A stretch of DNA of 64,000 bases. It comes from Roseomonas sp. Its GTDB lineage: Bacteria; Pseudomonadota; Alphaproteobacteria; Acetobacterales; Acetobacteraceae. The notes under the pieces were generated by a model, which ran no database searches, was not told the origin of the DNA, and saw only the letters and a program-made list of their open reading frames with translations. The stretch is from assembly GCA_020249265.1 (NCBI GenBank), contig JADCGA010000024.1, positions 62,001 through 126,000 of the forward strand. Direction: 5' to 3'. Of this stretch, positions 1 to 8,190 are shown in pieces; within the stretch, counting starts at the first letter, position 1, and each line of letters opens with the position of its first letter. Position numbers and translations under genes: made by a program.

Positions 1-26
1 TCTTCTTCAGGAAGGATCAAGTTTTA

Positions 27-1178
27 TCAGCGCAGCAGCAGCGGTAGCATAGAATCCAGGCGCAAAAGCCCCTCCCCGGTTGCGCAAAGCCGGCCATTTC
101 CACCCCAAAAGAGGTAATCCTCATCCAAACAGGCGGCCAGCATGGCGGGGTCCACAACCTCGGCGAAGGCAAGCCCGGCGCGGGTTTCGATTCGGCTGGG
201 GTCTATGCCTTCCGTGAGGCGCAGCCCCATCAGCATCGCCTCCCGCCCCGCTTCCGCAGGGCTCAGGGTTTCCACATCCACCGCCGCATGGCCTTGGGCT
301 TCCACCAGGCGCAGCCATTCTTCCGGCGCGCGATGGCGCCGCGTGGCTTGGATGCCGGCCTCGCGCAACATGCGCTGATGCGCCCCGGCGCCAATGCCCA
401 GATAATCCCCGTAGCGCCAATAGGCCAAATTATGCCGGCTTTCCGCGCCCGGCTTGGCGTAATTGCTGATCTCATAGGCTTGCAGGCCAAAGCGCGCGGC
501 TTCTTCCGCCGTTGCCAGATAAAGCCGCGCCGCATCATCCTCTGGCGGCAGCGCAAAGGCACCGCGACGATAGAGCGTTTCAAACTGTGTGCCGGGTTCA
601 ATCGTCAGCTGATAAAGCGAGAGATGATCGGCAGCCAAGGCCAAAGCCTGGCGCAATTCCGCCCGCCAGGCGGCTTCCTGCTGGCCGGGCCGCGCATAGA
701 TCAAATCAAAGGAAAGGCGCGGGAAAATGCCGCGCGCGGCTTCCAAAGCGGCAATCGCCTGAGGCACATCATGCTTGCGGCCCAGAAAGCCCAAAGCCTC
801 GGCATTCAGGGATTGCACGCCAAGGCTTGCGCGATTGACGCCCGCATCACGAAACGCCGCAAGCTTCGCAGCCTCCACACTGGTGGGGTTGGCTTCCAGC
901 GTGATCTCAATATCGGGCAGCGGGTCGAAGAAACGCGCGGCATCTTCAATCAAGGCTGCAACAGTTTCCGGCGCCATCAGGCTTGGCGTGCCGCCGCCGA
1001 AGAAAATGCTGGCGAGCGGACGGCGGCCCATCAGCGCCGCTTCATGCGCCAATTCACGGCGCAGCGCGGCACGGAAACGCGCTTCATCCACCCTGTCACG
1101 GACATGGGAATTGAAGTCACAATAAGGGCATTTGGCCGCGCAAAACGGCCAGTGAATGTAAAGTGCAAGCGGTTCCAC
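27..1178 (-). CDS. hemW: HemW-type radical SAM heme chaperone
   Basis: Predicted 383-residue radical SAM protein of the HemN/HemW family. The cluster motif CX3CX2C is visible at C13, C17 and C20 (CAAKCPYC), followed by FFGGGTPSL, the usual glycine-rich SAM-binding stretch. The length and the short N-terminus fit HemW, which binds heme and inserts it into respiratory enzymes, better than the longer oxygen-independent coproporphyrinogen oxidase HemN. The start is a GTG directly before the conserved EPLALYIHWPFC segment; no better ATG exists. It lies downstream of the RidA gene on the same strand. Family assignment is firm; HemW versus HemN is inferred from length and motif context. Confidence 0.9.
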   Translation of the reverse strand: MEPLALYIHWPFCAAKCPYCDFNSHVRDRVDEARFRAALRRELAHEAALMGRRPLASIFFGGGTPSLMAPETVAALIEDAARFFDPLPDIEITLEANPTSVEAAKLAAFRDAGVNRASLGVQSLNAEALGFLGRKHDVPQAIAALEAARGIFPRLSFDLIYARPGQQEAAWRAELRQALALAADHLSLYQLTIEPGTQFETLYRRGAFALPPEDDAARLYLATAEEAARFGLQAYEISNYAKPGAESRHNLAYWRYGDYLGIGAGAHQRMLREAGIQATRRHRAPEEWLRLVEAQGHAAVDVETLSPAEAGREAMLMGLRLTEGIDPSRIETRAGLAFAEVVDPAMLAACLDEDYLFWGGNGRLCATGEGLLRLDSMLPLLLR

Positions 1179-1235
1179 GTGGGATCTTTACGCTATTCCA
1201 GCTTCACGCCGGAAGCCTCCACCACCGGGTGACAC

Positions 1236-1709
1236 TCAATCGACGGCGAACACCGCGTCAATCTCAACTGTCGCGTCAAGCGGCAGCTGCGCCACGCCGA
1301 TTGAGGTCCGTGCATGCCGGCCATTCTCGCCCCAAAGCGCGATGAACAGTTCTGAGCAGGCGTTGATCACCTTGGGATAGTCGCCCATGCCGGGGGCCGC
1401 GGTCACGAAGCCGCGCACCATCACCACCTGACGGACGCGGCCAAGGTCGCCGCCAAGTGCCGCGCGCAGGGTGGACAGCAGTTGCAAGCCAATCGCGAGC
1501 CCACCCGCACGCGCGGTCGCAAGGTCCACATCCTTGCCATAGACCCCGGTAGGGTAGGGAGTACCGTCGCGTTCACAGATCTGGCCCGCGAGGAAGATCA
1601 AATTGCCCTCCCGCCGCCACAGGATGAATTCCGCCACAGGCTTGGCCGCAGGCGGCAGGGCATGACCAAGGGCGGTCAGGCGGGAAAGAAGGTCGGCGTC
1701 AGTCGGCAT
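1236..1709 (-). CDS. RidA family protein (YjgF/YER057c/UK114)
   Basis: Predicted 157-residue RidA-superfamily protein. RidA proteins hydrolyse reactive enamine/imine intermediates released by PLP enzymes. The C-terminal segment ARTSIGVAQLPLDATVEID keeps the family pattern of an active-site Arg followed by LP and VEI(D/E), so deaminase activity is plausible. It is longer than the 128-residue archetype and belongs to the longer subgroup whose N-terminus reads SRLTALGHALPP. The ATG at 1709 was chosen because the upstream 33 codons do not look like the family. It is 57 bp upstream of hemW and may be co-transcribed with it. Confidence 0.82.
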   Translation of the reverse strand: MPTDADLLSRLTALGHALPPAAKPVAEFILWRREGNLIFLAGQICERDGTPYPTGVYGKDVDLATARAGGLAIGLQLLSTLRAALGGDLGRVRQVVMVRGFVTAAPGMGDYPKVINACSELFIALWGENGRHARTSIGVAQLPLDATVEIDAVFAVD

Positions 1710-1874
1710 GATAAAGCATCCCCGATAGGTCACGCAGAACGTGTGTTTGTCGTCGGCGGTCCATGGCCCTGAAGCCGGCATCCGACGCAGAAAAACACGC
1801 TGCGACAAGTGATCATTACATCAACTTTGCACGCGTGAAACCAAGCGGCAACGCAGGGCTTTCACCTAAACGGC

Positions 1875-2105
1875 CTATCTTTTCTTCCCGCCCACCCTTT
1901 GGATGGAGGCAATACGCAAAGCGGCCTTGCCGGATGCCTTCGCGATTTCATTGTCCTGCGCTTCAATTTGCTTCTCCGCCGGGAGGTCACCATCAAGCCC
2001 GCCGAGCAATTCCGCCGGCACCTTGCGGTTGGAACGGCGGCTGCCATCCTCATAGATCACATCAAACAGCACGAAGCGCGCCTGGGTTCCTGGCCTATTG
2101 GCCAT
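1875..2105 (-). CDS. small hypothetical protein (76 aa)
   Basis: Predicted 76-residue hydrophilic protein of unknown function, beginning MANRPGTQARF. The ATG at 2105 is preceded by a strong ribosome-binding site, AAGGAGAACACC, which decides the start. The sequence has FVLFDVIYEDGSRRSNRKVP, which looks like a short beta-strand module, and a basic tail ending GGKKR. It overlaps the next upstream small gene by 11 bp, so the two are probably translated from one mRNA. I do not recognise a named family. Confidence 0.65.
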   Translation of the reverse strand: MANRPGTQARFVLFDVIYEDGSRRSNRKVPAELLGGLDGDLPAEKQIEAQDNEIAKASGKAALRIASIQRVGGKKR

Positions 2106-2283
2106 GGTGTTCTCCTTCAGTCTTTGCATCTTTTCCAGTATTGGCTTCGTCATCTTGCGGGTCTTCGCCCGATTTGCGCCGCGCCACCGCTTCCTTGAGC
2201 GCTTCCAGCTTCGCTTCCTTGCGCGCCTGCTTGGCCCGGTTCACATCAGCCCGGTTCTGCCCGTAATTCGGTTTGCGCGCCAT
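2095..2283 (-). CDS. small basic hypothetical protein (62 aa)
   Basis: Predicted 62-residue highly charged protein starting MARKPNYGQNRADVNR, followed by a Lys/Arg/Glu/Ala-rich stretch likely to be helical and an acidic, polar tail. The start at 2283 is supported by GGAGAAGCGGC directly upstream. It overlaps the following 76-residue gene by 11 bp. The composition resembles short conserved alphaproteobacterial proteins of unknown function; no catalytic motif is visible. No function is proposed. Confidence 0.6.
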   Translation of the reverse strand: MARKPNYGQNRADVNRAKQARKEAKLEALKEAVARRKSGEDPQDDEANTGKDAKTEGEHHGQ

Positions 2284-2301
2284 GCCGCTTCTCCACACAT
2301 G

Positions 2302-2331
2302 AAAAGGAAACGGGGCAGCAAACGCCGCCCC
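2302..2331 (-). terminator. Rho-independent terminator downstream of cspA
   Basis: On the minus strand GGGGCGGC, a GTTT loop and GCTGCCCC form an 8-bp stem with one G-U pair (2312-2331), followed by a pyrimidine-rich run including TTTCC and TTTT. It lies 40 bp past the stop of the cold-shock gene and before the next small gene, which suits a terminator for the short cspA transcript. Confidence 0.6.
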
Positions 2332-2372
2332 GCCCCAGAAATCACGGCGCGATCAAGCGCCGCAAGCCAAGA

Positions 2373-2579
2373 TCAGATCTTGCGCAGATTGCCGGCAGAA
2401 ATCTTGCCCTGCTGGCCCTTCTGCAATTCAAAATCAATCTTGTCGCCTTCATTCAGGCCTTGCAGGCCAGAACGCTGGACATCGCTGACATGGACGAAGA
2501 CGTCCTTGCTGCCATCATCGGGTTGGATGAAGCCATAACCCTTGGTGGCGTTGAACCATTTCACGGTGCCGGTTGCCAT
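2373..2579 (-). CDS. cspA: cold-shock protein, CspA family
   Basis: Predicted 68-residue single cold-shock domain protein that binds single-stranded RNA and DNA. RNP1 (KGYGFI, about residues 13-18) and RNP2 (VFVHVS, about 27-32) are both present. The start [10 protein letters not shown] is typical and is preceded by GGAGTAAACAGC. The 225 bp upstream, before the next gene ends, are free of genes; a long structured leader is usual for cspA genes but I cannot show one here. A terminator follows at 2302-2331. Assignment to the family is secure; which paralogue is not. Confidence 0.95.
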   Translation of the reverse strand: MATGTVKWFNATKGYGFIQPDDGSKDVFVHVSDVQRSGLQGLNEGDKIDFELQKGQQGKISAGNLRKI

Positions 2580-2804
2580 GCTGTTTACTCCGGTTGAGAA
2601 ACTCCGTCGCGCGGGATCGCGCAACGGGCCGACCATCGCTACAGCCCAACCATGGGAAGGCACGGGAAGCAGGTTTGAGGGGACTTGCCAAACCTTCATA
2701 GGGCCGGGCCGGAACGCCCAAACCGGACGAGGTGACAGGCGGCATATGGGCCTTTCCCAAGCCAATCGCAAGTTTTTCCTTGAAACACGCGAAAATAACC
2801 CCCG

Positions 2805-3536
2805 CTATTCCAACCAATGCCGCGCCGCAGTGATGACAACACCGTTGGACCGCCCGCCCGCGAAGGTCTCAATCCTTGAGGCATAGCCCTGCGCCACAAT
2901 CATCGCACTTGGCAGATCAATCGCAACCCGCCCGGCCATTGCAATCCGCGCCTCCTGCCCCGTATTGCCAAGCCGGCCAGTCAATTCCACCGCGCAGATG
3001 GCAACCAGCACCTGACGCGCTTCGATCCGCGAAAGCCCCTCGGCGCGGCAGGTCACGCCGCGCGGGTTATCGGGCACCGGCAATTCAAACGTCGCACCAG
3101 CAGCGATGCGCCGCGCCGTCAGGCTCCAGCTTTCAAATTGCCGTCTCCAGGGAAGCAGCGCACCATCACGCGCCGCATCGGGCGGGTCATGCGTGAAGCT
3201 TGTGATGTTGCCATCATCCCGGCGCAACACGGCAAGCCTTTCACCGCGCAATACCTCTGGCGCCAAGATAAGGCGCGTCGCGCGCGCCGGCGCATCACGT
3301 TCTACGCCCGCGACAGTCAAGCAGTCGCGCCGCGGCGCGCGGTCCAGCCTTTCCCATTGCTCGCGGCAGAGCTTCCGCCACGGCCCCCAAGCTGCGCCGC
3401 CAATCGCCACCGGCGCCGTGGCCGGCGTGACGGGCGCACTCAGCGGCAAGGGGGGCGCCACGCTGCGCCAATCCGGCGCTTGCGCATAAGCGCTCGCACC
3501 GCAAAGGCTCAGCGCAAGCAACAGAAGGCGCAGCAC
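2805..3536 (-). CDS. exported hypothetical protein
   Basis: Predicted 243-residue secreted protein. The N-terminus MLRLLLLALSLCGASAYAQA is a signal peptide with a likely signal peptidase I site at AYA. The remainder is soluble, Pro/Ala-rich near residues 26-45, with several cysteines that could form disulfides. I do not recognise a family. The start is GTG, four bases after the stop of the Ldh-family gene, and no clear ribosome-binding site precedes it, so translation may be coupled to the upstream gene. Its place at the end of the receptor-dehydrogenase group suggests co-transcription, not a known function. Confidence 0.6.
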   Translation of the reverse strand: MLRLLLLALSLCGASAYAQAPDWRSVAPPLPLSAPVTPATAPVAIGGAAWGPWRKLCREQWERLDRAPRRDCLTVAGVERDAPARATRLILAPEVLRGERLAVLRRDDGNITSFTHDPPDAARDGALLPWRRQFESWSLTARRIAAGATFELPVPDNPRGVTCRAEGLSRIEARQVLVAICAVELTGRLGNTGQEARIAMAGRVAIDLPSAMIVAQGYASRIETFAGGRSNGVVITAARHWLE

Positions 3537-3539
3537 GCG

Positions 3540-4628
3540 CTAAAACGTGCCCGGCGTCGGGATGGCATTGATGCCAAGGCTGCGCGCCGTATCCGCCAAG
3601 ATATCCCAGGTGTTGCCATCCACCGGAATGCCGCCAGCAAGCCGCGCCGCGCGTGTGGCCCTTTCCTTCTCCCCGGCCACCAACACTGGCTGGTCGGGGT
3701 CAGCGGGTGGCGATGCCTTCACATGCGCAATCACCGCCGCCATTTCAGAACGGAAAGCGGCCAAATCGCCAAAGCGCGCCGGGTCAATCACAAAGGCCAA
3801 CCAGCCATTGACGATGCTGCCATCCTTATGATGATGCGGCGCGGCGGTGACACCACCAATCAGCGCCCCGGCCAGGATTTCGCACATCAAGGCGAGCCCA
3901 TAGCCCTTATGCCCGCCAAAGGGCAGCAAAGCGCCGCGCGGCTGGTCCCGATACAGCACACCCGGATCATTGGTGGGCTTGCCCTTGGCATCCACCAAAG
4001 CGCCATCCGGCACCGGCTTGCCGGCATTGAAGGCAACGCGACACTTTCCAAGCGCAATCGCCGCCGTGGCGAAATCCAGGATCAGCGGGTGTTCGCCATC
4101 GGCCACCGCCGGCACCGCGACGCAGACCGGATTGGTGGACATGCGCCCATCACTCCCGCCGAAGGGCGCGACCGCGCCGGGGCCGGAAACACCATTGACG
4201 AAATGGACCGAAATCATCCCCGCCCGCGCCGCCTGTTCGCCATAGGACCCGATGCGCCCCAGATGATGCACATTCTTCAACGCCATCACCGCATGGCCAT
4301 GCTGGCGCGCGGCATTGATTGCCCAATCCATGGTGATGCGCCCAATGCGCTGGCCATAGCCCATCTTGCCGTCGAATACGGCAAGCGATGCATCCTGCCT
4401 CACCGCTTCCGGCATGGCGCCGGCATTGAGCTTTCCGGCGCGGAGATTTTCCACATAGCGCACCAGCAGCATGATGCCGTGGCTGTCATGGCCTTGCAGA
4501 TTCGATTCCAGCAAATGATCCGTCACCATCGCCGCTTCATCTTCCGCGCTGCCCCCCGCGCGGATCATGGCATGCACCAGGCCGCGCAGCGCGGCGGGAT
4601 CAACACGGAGCATCGGGGCGGCTTTCAT
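3540..4628 (-). CDS. Ldh family oxidoreductase (malate/L-lactate dehydrogenase type)
   Basis: Predicted 362-residue NAD(P)-dependent dehydrogenase of the malate/L-lactate/ureidoglycolate/sulfolactate family (not the Rossmann-type LDH). The family signature around the catalytic histidine, HDSHG, is visible about residues 46-50. The ATG at 4628 follows GGAGGGAATC and overlaps the stop of the Bug receptor gene (ATGA), giving translational coupling. The pairing with a solute receptor suggests that it oxidises the 2-hydroxy acid that the receptor binds; the substrate cannot be read from sequence. Confidence 0.85.
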   Translation of the reverse strand: MKAAPMLRVDPAALRGLVHAMIRAGGSAEDEAAMVTDHLLESNLQGHDSHGIMLLVRYVENLRAGKLNAGAMPEAVRQDASLAVFDGKMGYGQRIGRITMDWAINAARQHGHAVMALKNVHHLGRIGSYGEQAARAGMISVHFVNGVSGPGAVAPFGGSDGRMSTNPVCVAVPAVADGEHPLILDFATAAIALGKCRVAFNAGKPVPDGALVDAKGKPTNDPGVLYRDQPRGALLPFGGHKGYGLALMCEILAGALIGGVTAAPHHHKDGSIVNGWLAFVIDPARFGDLAAFRSEMAAVIAHVKASPPADPDQPVLVAGEKERATRAARLAGGIPVDGNTWDILADTARSLGINAIPTPGTF

Positions 4629-5596
4629 GATTCCCTCCAGGGGCGGCGCTGCCACAGGCCGCGCAGGTCTTTTTCATTGCGTTCGACCTCGGCGCGATAG
4701 GCATCGCCGATCAGCGGCGCCAAGGGCAGGCCCAGGCGTTCCGCTTCCTTGATGAAATTCGGATCAGACAAGGCTGCACGGAAGGCGGCTTCCAGACGGG
4801 TGCGGATTTCCGCCGGCAAGCCCGGCGGCGCCACAATGCCGCGCGTCGCACCACTCACCAAATTGAAGCCCTGTTCGCCAAAGGTGGGCACATCCGGCGT
4901 GCCCCCCCAGCGCTTGGCGGCGGCTTGGCCTAGGGCGCGAATCTTGCCATCGCGCAGCAGTGCCAGGCTTTCACTCATGTTGAAGGCGCCAATGTGCAAA
5001 TGCCCGCCAAGCAAGGCGGTGGAAAGCGGCGCCATGCCATTGAAGGGCGCGTGCGTCATGGGCGGCACGCCGGCCATTTCCTCAAAGGCGATCACCAGCA
5101 AATGATCATCGGAACCTATACCGGTGCTGCCATAGGAAAGCTGCCCCGGCCGCGCCCTGGCCGCCGCCACCAGATCAGCCAGATTGCGCAGGGGCGAATT
5201 GGCGGCGACAAACAAGCCGCCCGGGTCATCCACCACATTGGCGATGAAGGTGAAATCCAGCGCCCGATACCTGGTCTGCCGTTCCATGGGATAGGTCACC
5301 AAGGCGGGCACTGAAGTCGCCGCCAGCGTATAGCCATCGGGCGCGGCGGCAAAGGCTACTTCCCAACCAAGCTGCCCGCCCGCGCCGGCCCGATTCACCA
5401 CCACAAAACGCGCGCCCGGCAATTGCGCCTGAAGCCCCGGCAGGATCATGCGTGCCATGGTGTCCACCCCGCCGCCGGGCGGGAAGGGGACAATGATTTC
5501 AATGGGCCGATCGCCCGGCCAGGCGGCATGGGCAAGGCGCGGCGCGGCCAAGGCGGCGCCCGCAAACCCGGTCAGGATATGGCGACGTGACAGCAT
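4625..5596 (-). CDS. Bug family solute-binding protein (TTT-type receptor)
   Basis: Predicted 323-residue periplasmic binding protein of the Bug/TctC family. The N-terminus MLSRRHILTGFAGAALAAPR carries SRRHIL, a twin-arginine-like signal. PIEIIVPFPPGGGVDTMAR is the family hallmark at the start of the mature protein. Bug proteins capture carboxylates for tripartite tricarboxylate transporters, but many are orphans, and no TctA/TctB membrane genes are in this window. It is followed, with a 4-bp overlap, by an Ldh-type dehydrogenase. The ATG at 5596 is preceded by GGGAGAAACCACC. Confidence 0.88.
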   Translation of the reverse strand: MLSRRHILTGFAGAALAAPRLAHAAWPGDRPIEIIVPFPPGGGVDTMARMILPGLQAQLPGARFVVVNRAGAGGQLGWEVAFAAAPDGYTLAATSVPALVTYPMERQTRYRALDFTFIANVVDDPGGLFVAANSPLRNLADLVAAARARPGQLSYGSTGIGSDDHLLVIAFEEMAGVPPMTHAPFNGMAPLSTALLGGHLHIGAFNMSESLALLRDGKIRALGQAAAKRWGGTPDVPTFGEQGFNLVSGATRGIVAPPGLPAEIRTRLEAAFRAALSDPNFIKEAERLGLPLAPLIGDAYRAEVERNEKDLRGLWQRRPWRES

Positions 5597-5622
5597 GGTG
5601 GTTTCTCCCGGTTTATTGGTTT

Positions 5623-6636
5623 TCAGGCAATGGAGTGCAGAAAGCCCGCCAGTTCCTCGCGCCAGAAGCGCGCCTGGCCGGTGGTGGCATGGCCGGCGGT
5701 CTCAGCGCTGCCGGGGATCAGCAATAGCCGCGCATTGGGGATGCGCGCCATGGCCGCCGCCATCAGCCCGGTCTCATGCGGGTTGCGTTCATCATCGGCG
5801 GAATTGATCGCGAGCACCCGGGCCCGGATGCGCCCGAGCAGCGGTTCCGGGTCATAATCCCGCGATGCCTCATACATATAGATAAGGTCATTGGCGTCCG
5901 CGGATGCCGGCTGGGCCAGGCGCTGGTCCAGGATGGCATCCGCTGCCGCGCGGGTGGGGGCCGATCTTTGCAACGCCTGAGACCCGCCATTGGTCGCGAT
6001 ATTGAAGAACAGGAAGGCGAGCGAAAGGCAAGCCGGCTGGCTGCTGTAATTCCCCGCCTGATAGGTGGGGTCTCGGCGGATGGTTTCGATCATCATGCGC
6101 CTAAGCATCCAATTCCGCCCGGACATGGCGGTGGGCTGGGCCGCCATGGGCACGATCGCATCCATGAAATCCGGATGGGTCACCCCCCAAAGCCAGGCCA
6201 GCATGCCGCCCATGGAATTGCCAATGACCAGCCGGACATGGCTGACCCCCAGCCCTTCCGTCAGCAGCCGGTGCTGCGCCGCCAGGATATCGGCGTAGTT
6301 GAAGCGCGGAAAACGCGCCTTCAGCCCATCTGATGGCTTGGAGGATTTCCCCGCCCCCAGCGCATCCGGGATAATGATGTAATGCTTCGCCGCATCCAAA
6401 GCCTGACCCGGGCCGAAAAGCTGCCCGGCAAAAGCCGGCGAGACCATGCTGCGCGAAGACCCCGCCGTGCCATGCAGCACCAATACCGGGGTACCGGAGG
6501 GCTCACCAATCGTCAGGTAGCCAAGGCGGAGTTCCGGCATCACTTCCCCGGTATGGAAGCGGAAATTCCGCGCAACCCAGGTCGCTTCGCGGGGTTCGGG
6601 GTCAGGGGCAACGGGTGCGGGGCTGGGGGCAGCCAT
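5623..6636 (-). CDS. alpha/beta hydrolase, MetX-like
   Basis: Predicted 337-residue alpha/beta hydrolase related to homoserine O-acyltransferases. The nucleophile elbow GNSMGG, an acid in NSADDERNP and a late His in AGHATTG give a complete triad; VLHGTAGSS is the oxyanion-hole strand. The ATG at 6636 follows AAGGATCAGGTC; an upstream in-frame extension runs into the end of the insertion sequence and is unlikely. It is 26 bp upstream of the Bug receptor gene on the same strand, so it may belong to the same catabolic operon. MetX function is not claimed, because many of these act as general esterases. Confidence 0.78.
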   Translation of the reverse strand: MAAPSPAPVAPDPEPREATWVARNFRFHTGEVMPELRLGYLTIGEPSGTPVLVLHGTAGSSRSMVSPAFAGQLFGPGQALDAAKHYIIIPDALGAGKSSKPSDGLKARFPRFNYADILAAQHRLLTEGLGVSHVRLVIGNSMGGMLAWLWGVTHPDFMDAIVPMAAQPTAMSGRNWMLRRMMIETIRRDPTYQAGNYSSQPACLSLAFLFFNIATNGGSQALQRSAPTRAAADAILDQRLAQPASADANDLIYMYEASRDYDPEPLLGRIRARVLAINSADDERNPHETGLMAAAMARIPNARLLLIPGSAETAGHATTGQARFWREELAGFLHSIA

Positions 6637-7308
6637 GACCTGATCCTTACGCGTGGTGTGTCCCGGCAGTCTAGCAGGCTGCTGAAAAGCTACCATTTGA
6701 GTATCGCGATTTTGCCTCGCGCGCATGTTTTCAACGCTGCTTTCGCCTGAATACAACCATTTTCAGTGATTTTTTGGCCCTGCCGATACGCTTGGGACGG
6801 AGTCCGGGCGTCATGCTGCCGCCACCAGCAGCTTTGGCAGGCGAACCAAATTGTACGCCGCCATCGCAAGCGTGAATTGCCAATCCACCTTGGGCAGCCC
6901 GCGATGGCGCGCCTTGCGCAGGCCAGCCACCGTCTTGGCCCAGCCGAAGGCCTCCTCGATCCGCTTGCGAATACGCAGGCTGATCGCATAGCCAGCATGG
7001 CGCGTGGTCCGGCCATCAATCGCCGAGCGCCGCCCATTGGTATGCTGCGCCACATGCGGTGTCACGTTGATCTCACGGAGTTCGGCCACGAATTCCTGCG
7101 TGTCAAAGCCTTTATCGCCGGCCAGCGTGACCTTCTGCGATCGGTCGGCATGCGGCTCTATCAGCCCCCGCGCAGCCAACCTTTCAGCATGACCCGAGGC
7201 ATGCGTGGCAACAGCACCGACAATAAGGCCATGGCGGTTTTCCATCAGCGCGTGCCCCATAAAGGCCAGCTTGGCTTCCTTGCCGCGCCCCTTGCGGTAA
7301 AGCACAGA

Positions 7309-7352
7309 GCATGTCCAAGCCAAGTGGTATCACTTGGCGGCTCGGGACATGC
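7309..7352 (+). repeat. 44-bp nested palindrome, copy inside the IS5 transposase
   Basis: Outer arms GCATGTCC (7309-7316) and GGACATGC (7345-7352) enclose the inner stem CAAGTG / CACTTG with a variable loop (GTAT context). The core AAGCCAAGTGGTATCACTTG is identical to copies near 59.1 kb, but there the outer arms are GCATTTTC / GAAAATGC. Both arms changed together, so pairing is kept. The tail GACCAACTAAAG matches the tail of the other copies. Confidence 0.85.
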
Positions 7353-7371
7353 GACCAACTAAAGATTTCGT

Positions 7372-7405
7372 GCGTGTCCGGTTAGCGAATGTGAAACGGA
7401 CATGC
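7372..7405 (+). repeat. second palindrome in the IS5 interruption
   Basis: GCGTGTCC (7372-7379) and GGACATGC (7398-7405) form an 8-bp stem with one G-T mismatch. Its right arm also complements the left arm of the neighbouring 44-bp palindrome, so the whole 7309-7405 block begins with GCATGTCC and ends with GGACATGC. It looks like a composite mobile palindrome rather than two unrelated hairpins. Confidence 0.65.
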
Positions 7406-8190
7406 ATTGTCATTGGGGTCAGTGGTCGAGGCATGGGTCTCGTTGCTGCGCTTCTGGCCGTGGAAATTCTGCTCACCATTGCGGCCCGCATCGGGCGGCG
7501 GGCCAGAGCCGTCCTTTGGCCGGAAGCTCTTGGTGCTGGCCCAGGCTTCCAGCAGCGTGCCATCAACCGAGAAATGCTCGGTAGAAAGCAGGACCTTTAC
7601 CTTTGGCTGCGCCAGTAGCGCGCGCATGAACTCCGAGGCCACGTCGCCTTGCAACAGGCGGTCACGGTTTTTGGTAAAGGTCGTGGCGTCCCAGACCGGG
7701 TCATCAACGCCAAGGCCAACAAACCAACGGAACAGCAGGTCAAACTCGATCCGCTCAACCAACTGCCGCTCCGAACGGATCGAGTAGAAGGCTTGCAACA
7801 GCAGCGCGCGGAGCAGACGCTCGGGCGGGATGGATTCACGCCCGAATGGCGAATAAAGCGCGTCAAAGGCGGTCGAGAGATCAGCCAGCGCGCTGTTCAC
7901 CAGGCCGCGGATCACCCGTAGCGGATGGTCAGGACGCACCCGCTTTTCAAGATCAACATAGCTGAACAAGGAACCAGCCACCGCATCATTGCCACGCATC
8001 GCAACCTCGACCGAATGCGAGGACAGTGAATCATAAATACGGAAATCAGGCTACGAATTTCAGCAGCCCGATAGAGCTCCGGTCAATTCGACGCGTCTAG
8101 GAAGAGCGAAAGCCACACCCAGGTCAGAGAGCGCAGCATCTGTGTCCTAGGCACGGGTCAGCATACTCCACGCTCGGCCAACGAGCTGGA

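Larger units (their letters stand above)
6811..7999 (-). pseudogene. IS5-family transposase, split by a palindromic insertion
   Basis: Two reading frames together cover one transposase. The N-terminal half (7382-7999) starts MRGNDAVAGSLFSYVDLEKR and includes FRWFVGLGVDDPVWD and the first catalytic segment HFSVDGTLLEAWAS. The C-terminal half (6811-7323) contains LAGDKGFDTQEFV, with the second Asp, and RKRIEEAFGWAKT, with the Glu. Between them is about 97 bp of palindromic DNA with a stop codon and a frame change. The N-terminal frame ends in a foreign tail (NDNACPFHIR). The element therefore cannot make full-length transposase by ordinary translation. Confidence 0.85.
6677..8068 (-). mobile_element. 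IS5-type insertion sequence, inactivated
   Basis: About 1.39 kb. Terminal inverted repeats are visible: GGCTGCTGAAAA at the left end (6677-6688), and the right end read on the minus strand is GGCTGCTGAAATTCG (ending near 8068). The flanks show a possible decayed target duplication (CTAG on the left, ATAG on the right). A single DDE transposase gene occupies the minus strand but is interrupted at 7309-7405 by palindromic DNA. It sits between the metabolic block and the polysaccharide island. Confidence 0.8.

Noticed and set aside
288-1232. 314-codon open frame on the plus strand
   Set aside because: Antisense shadow of hemW; no recognisable domain.
3138-4700. 520-codon open frame on the plus strand
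   Set aside because: Antisense to the exported protein and Ldh-type gene; low-complexity Arg/His-rich translation typical of shadows in high-GC DNA.
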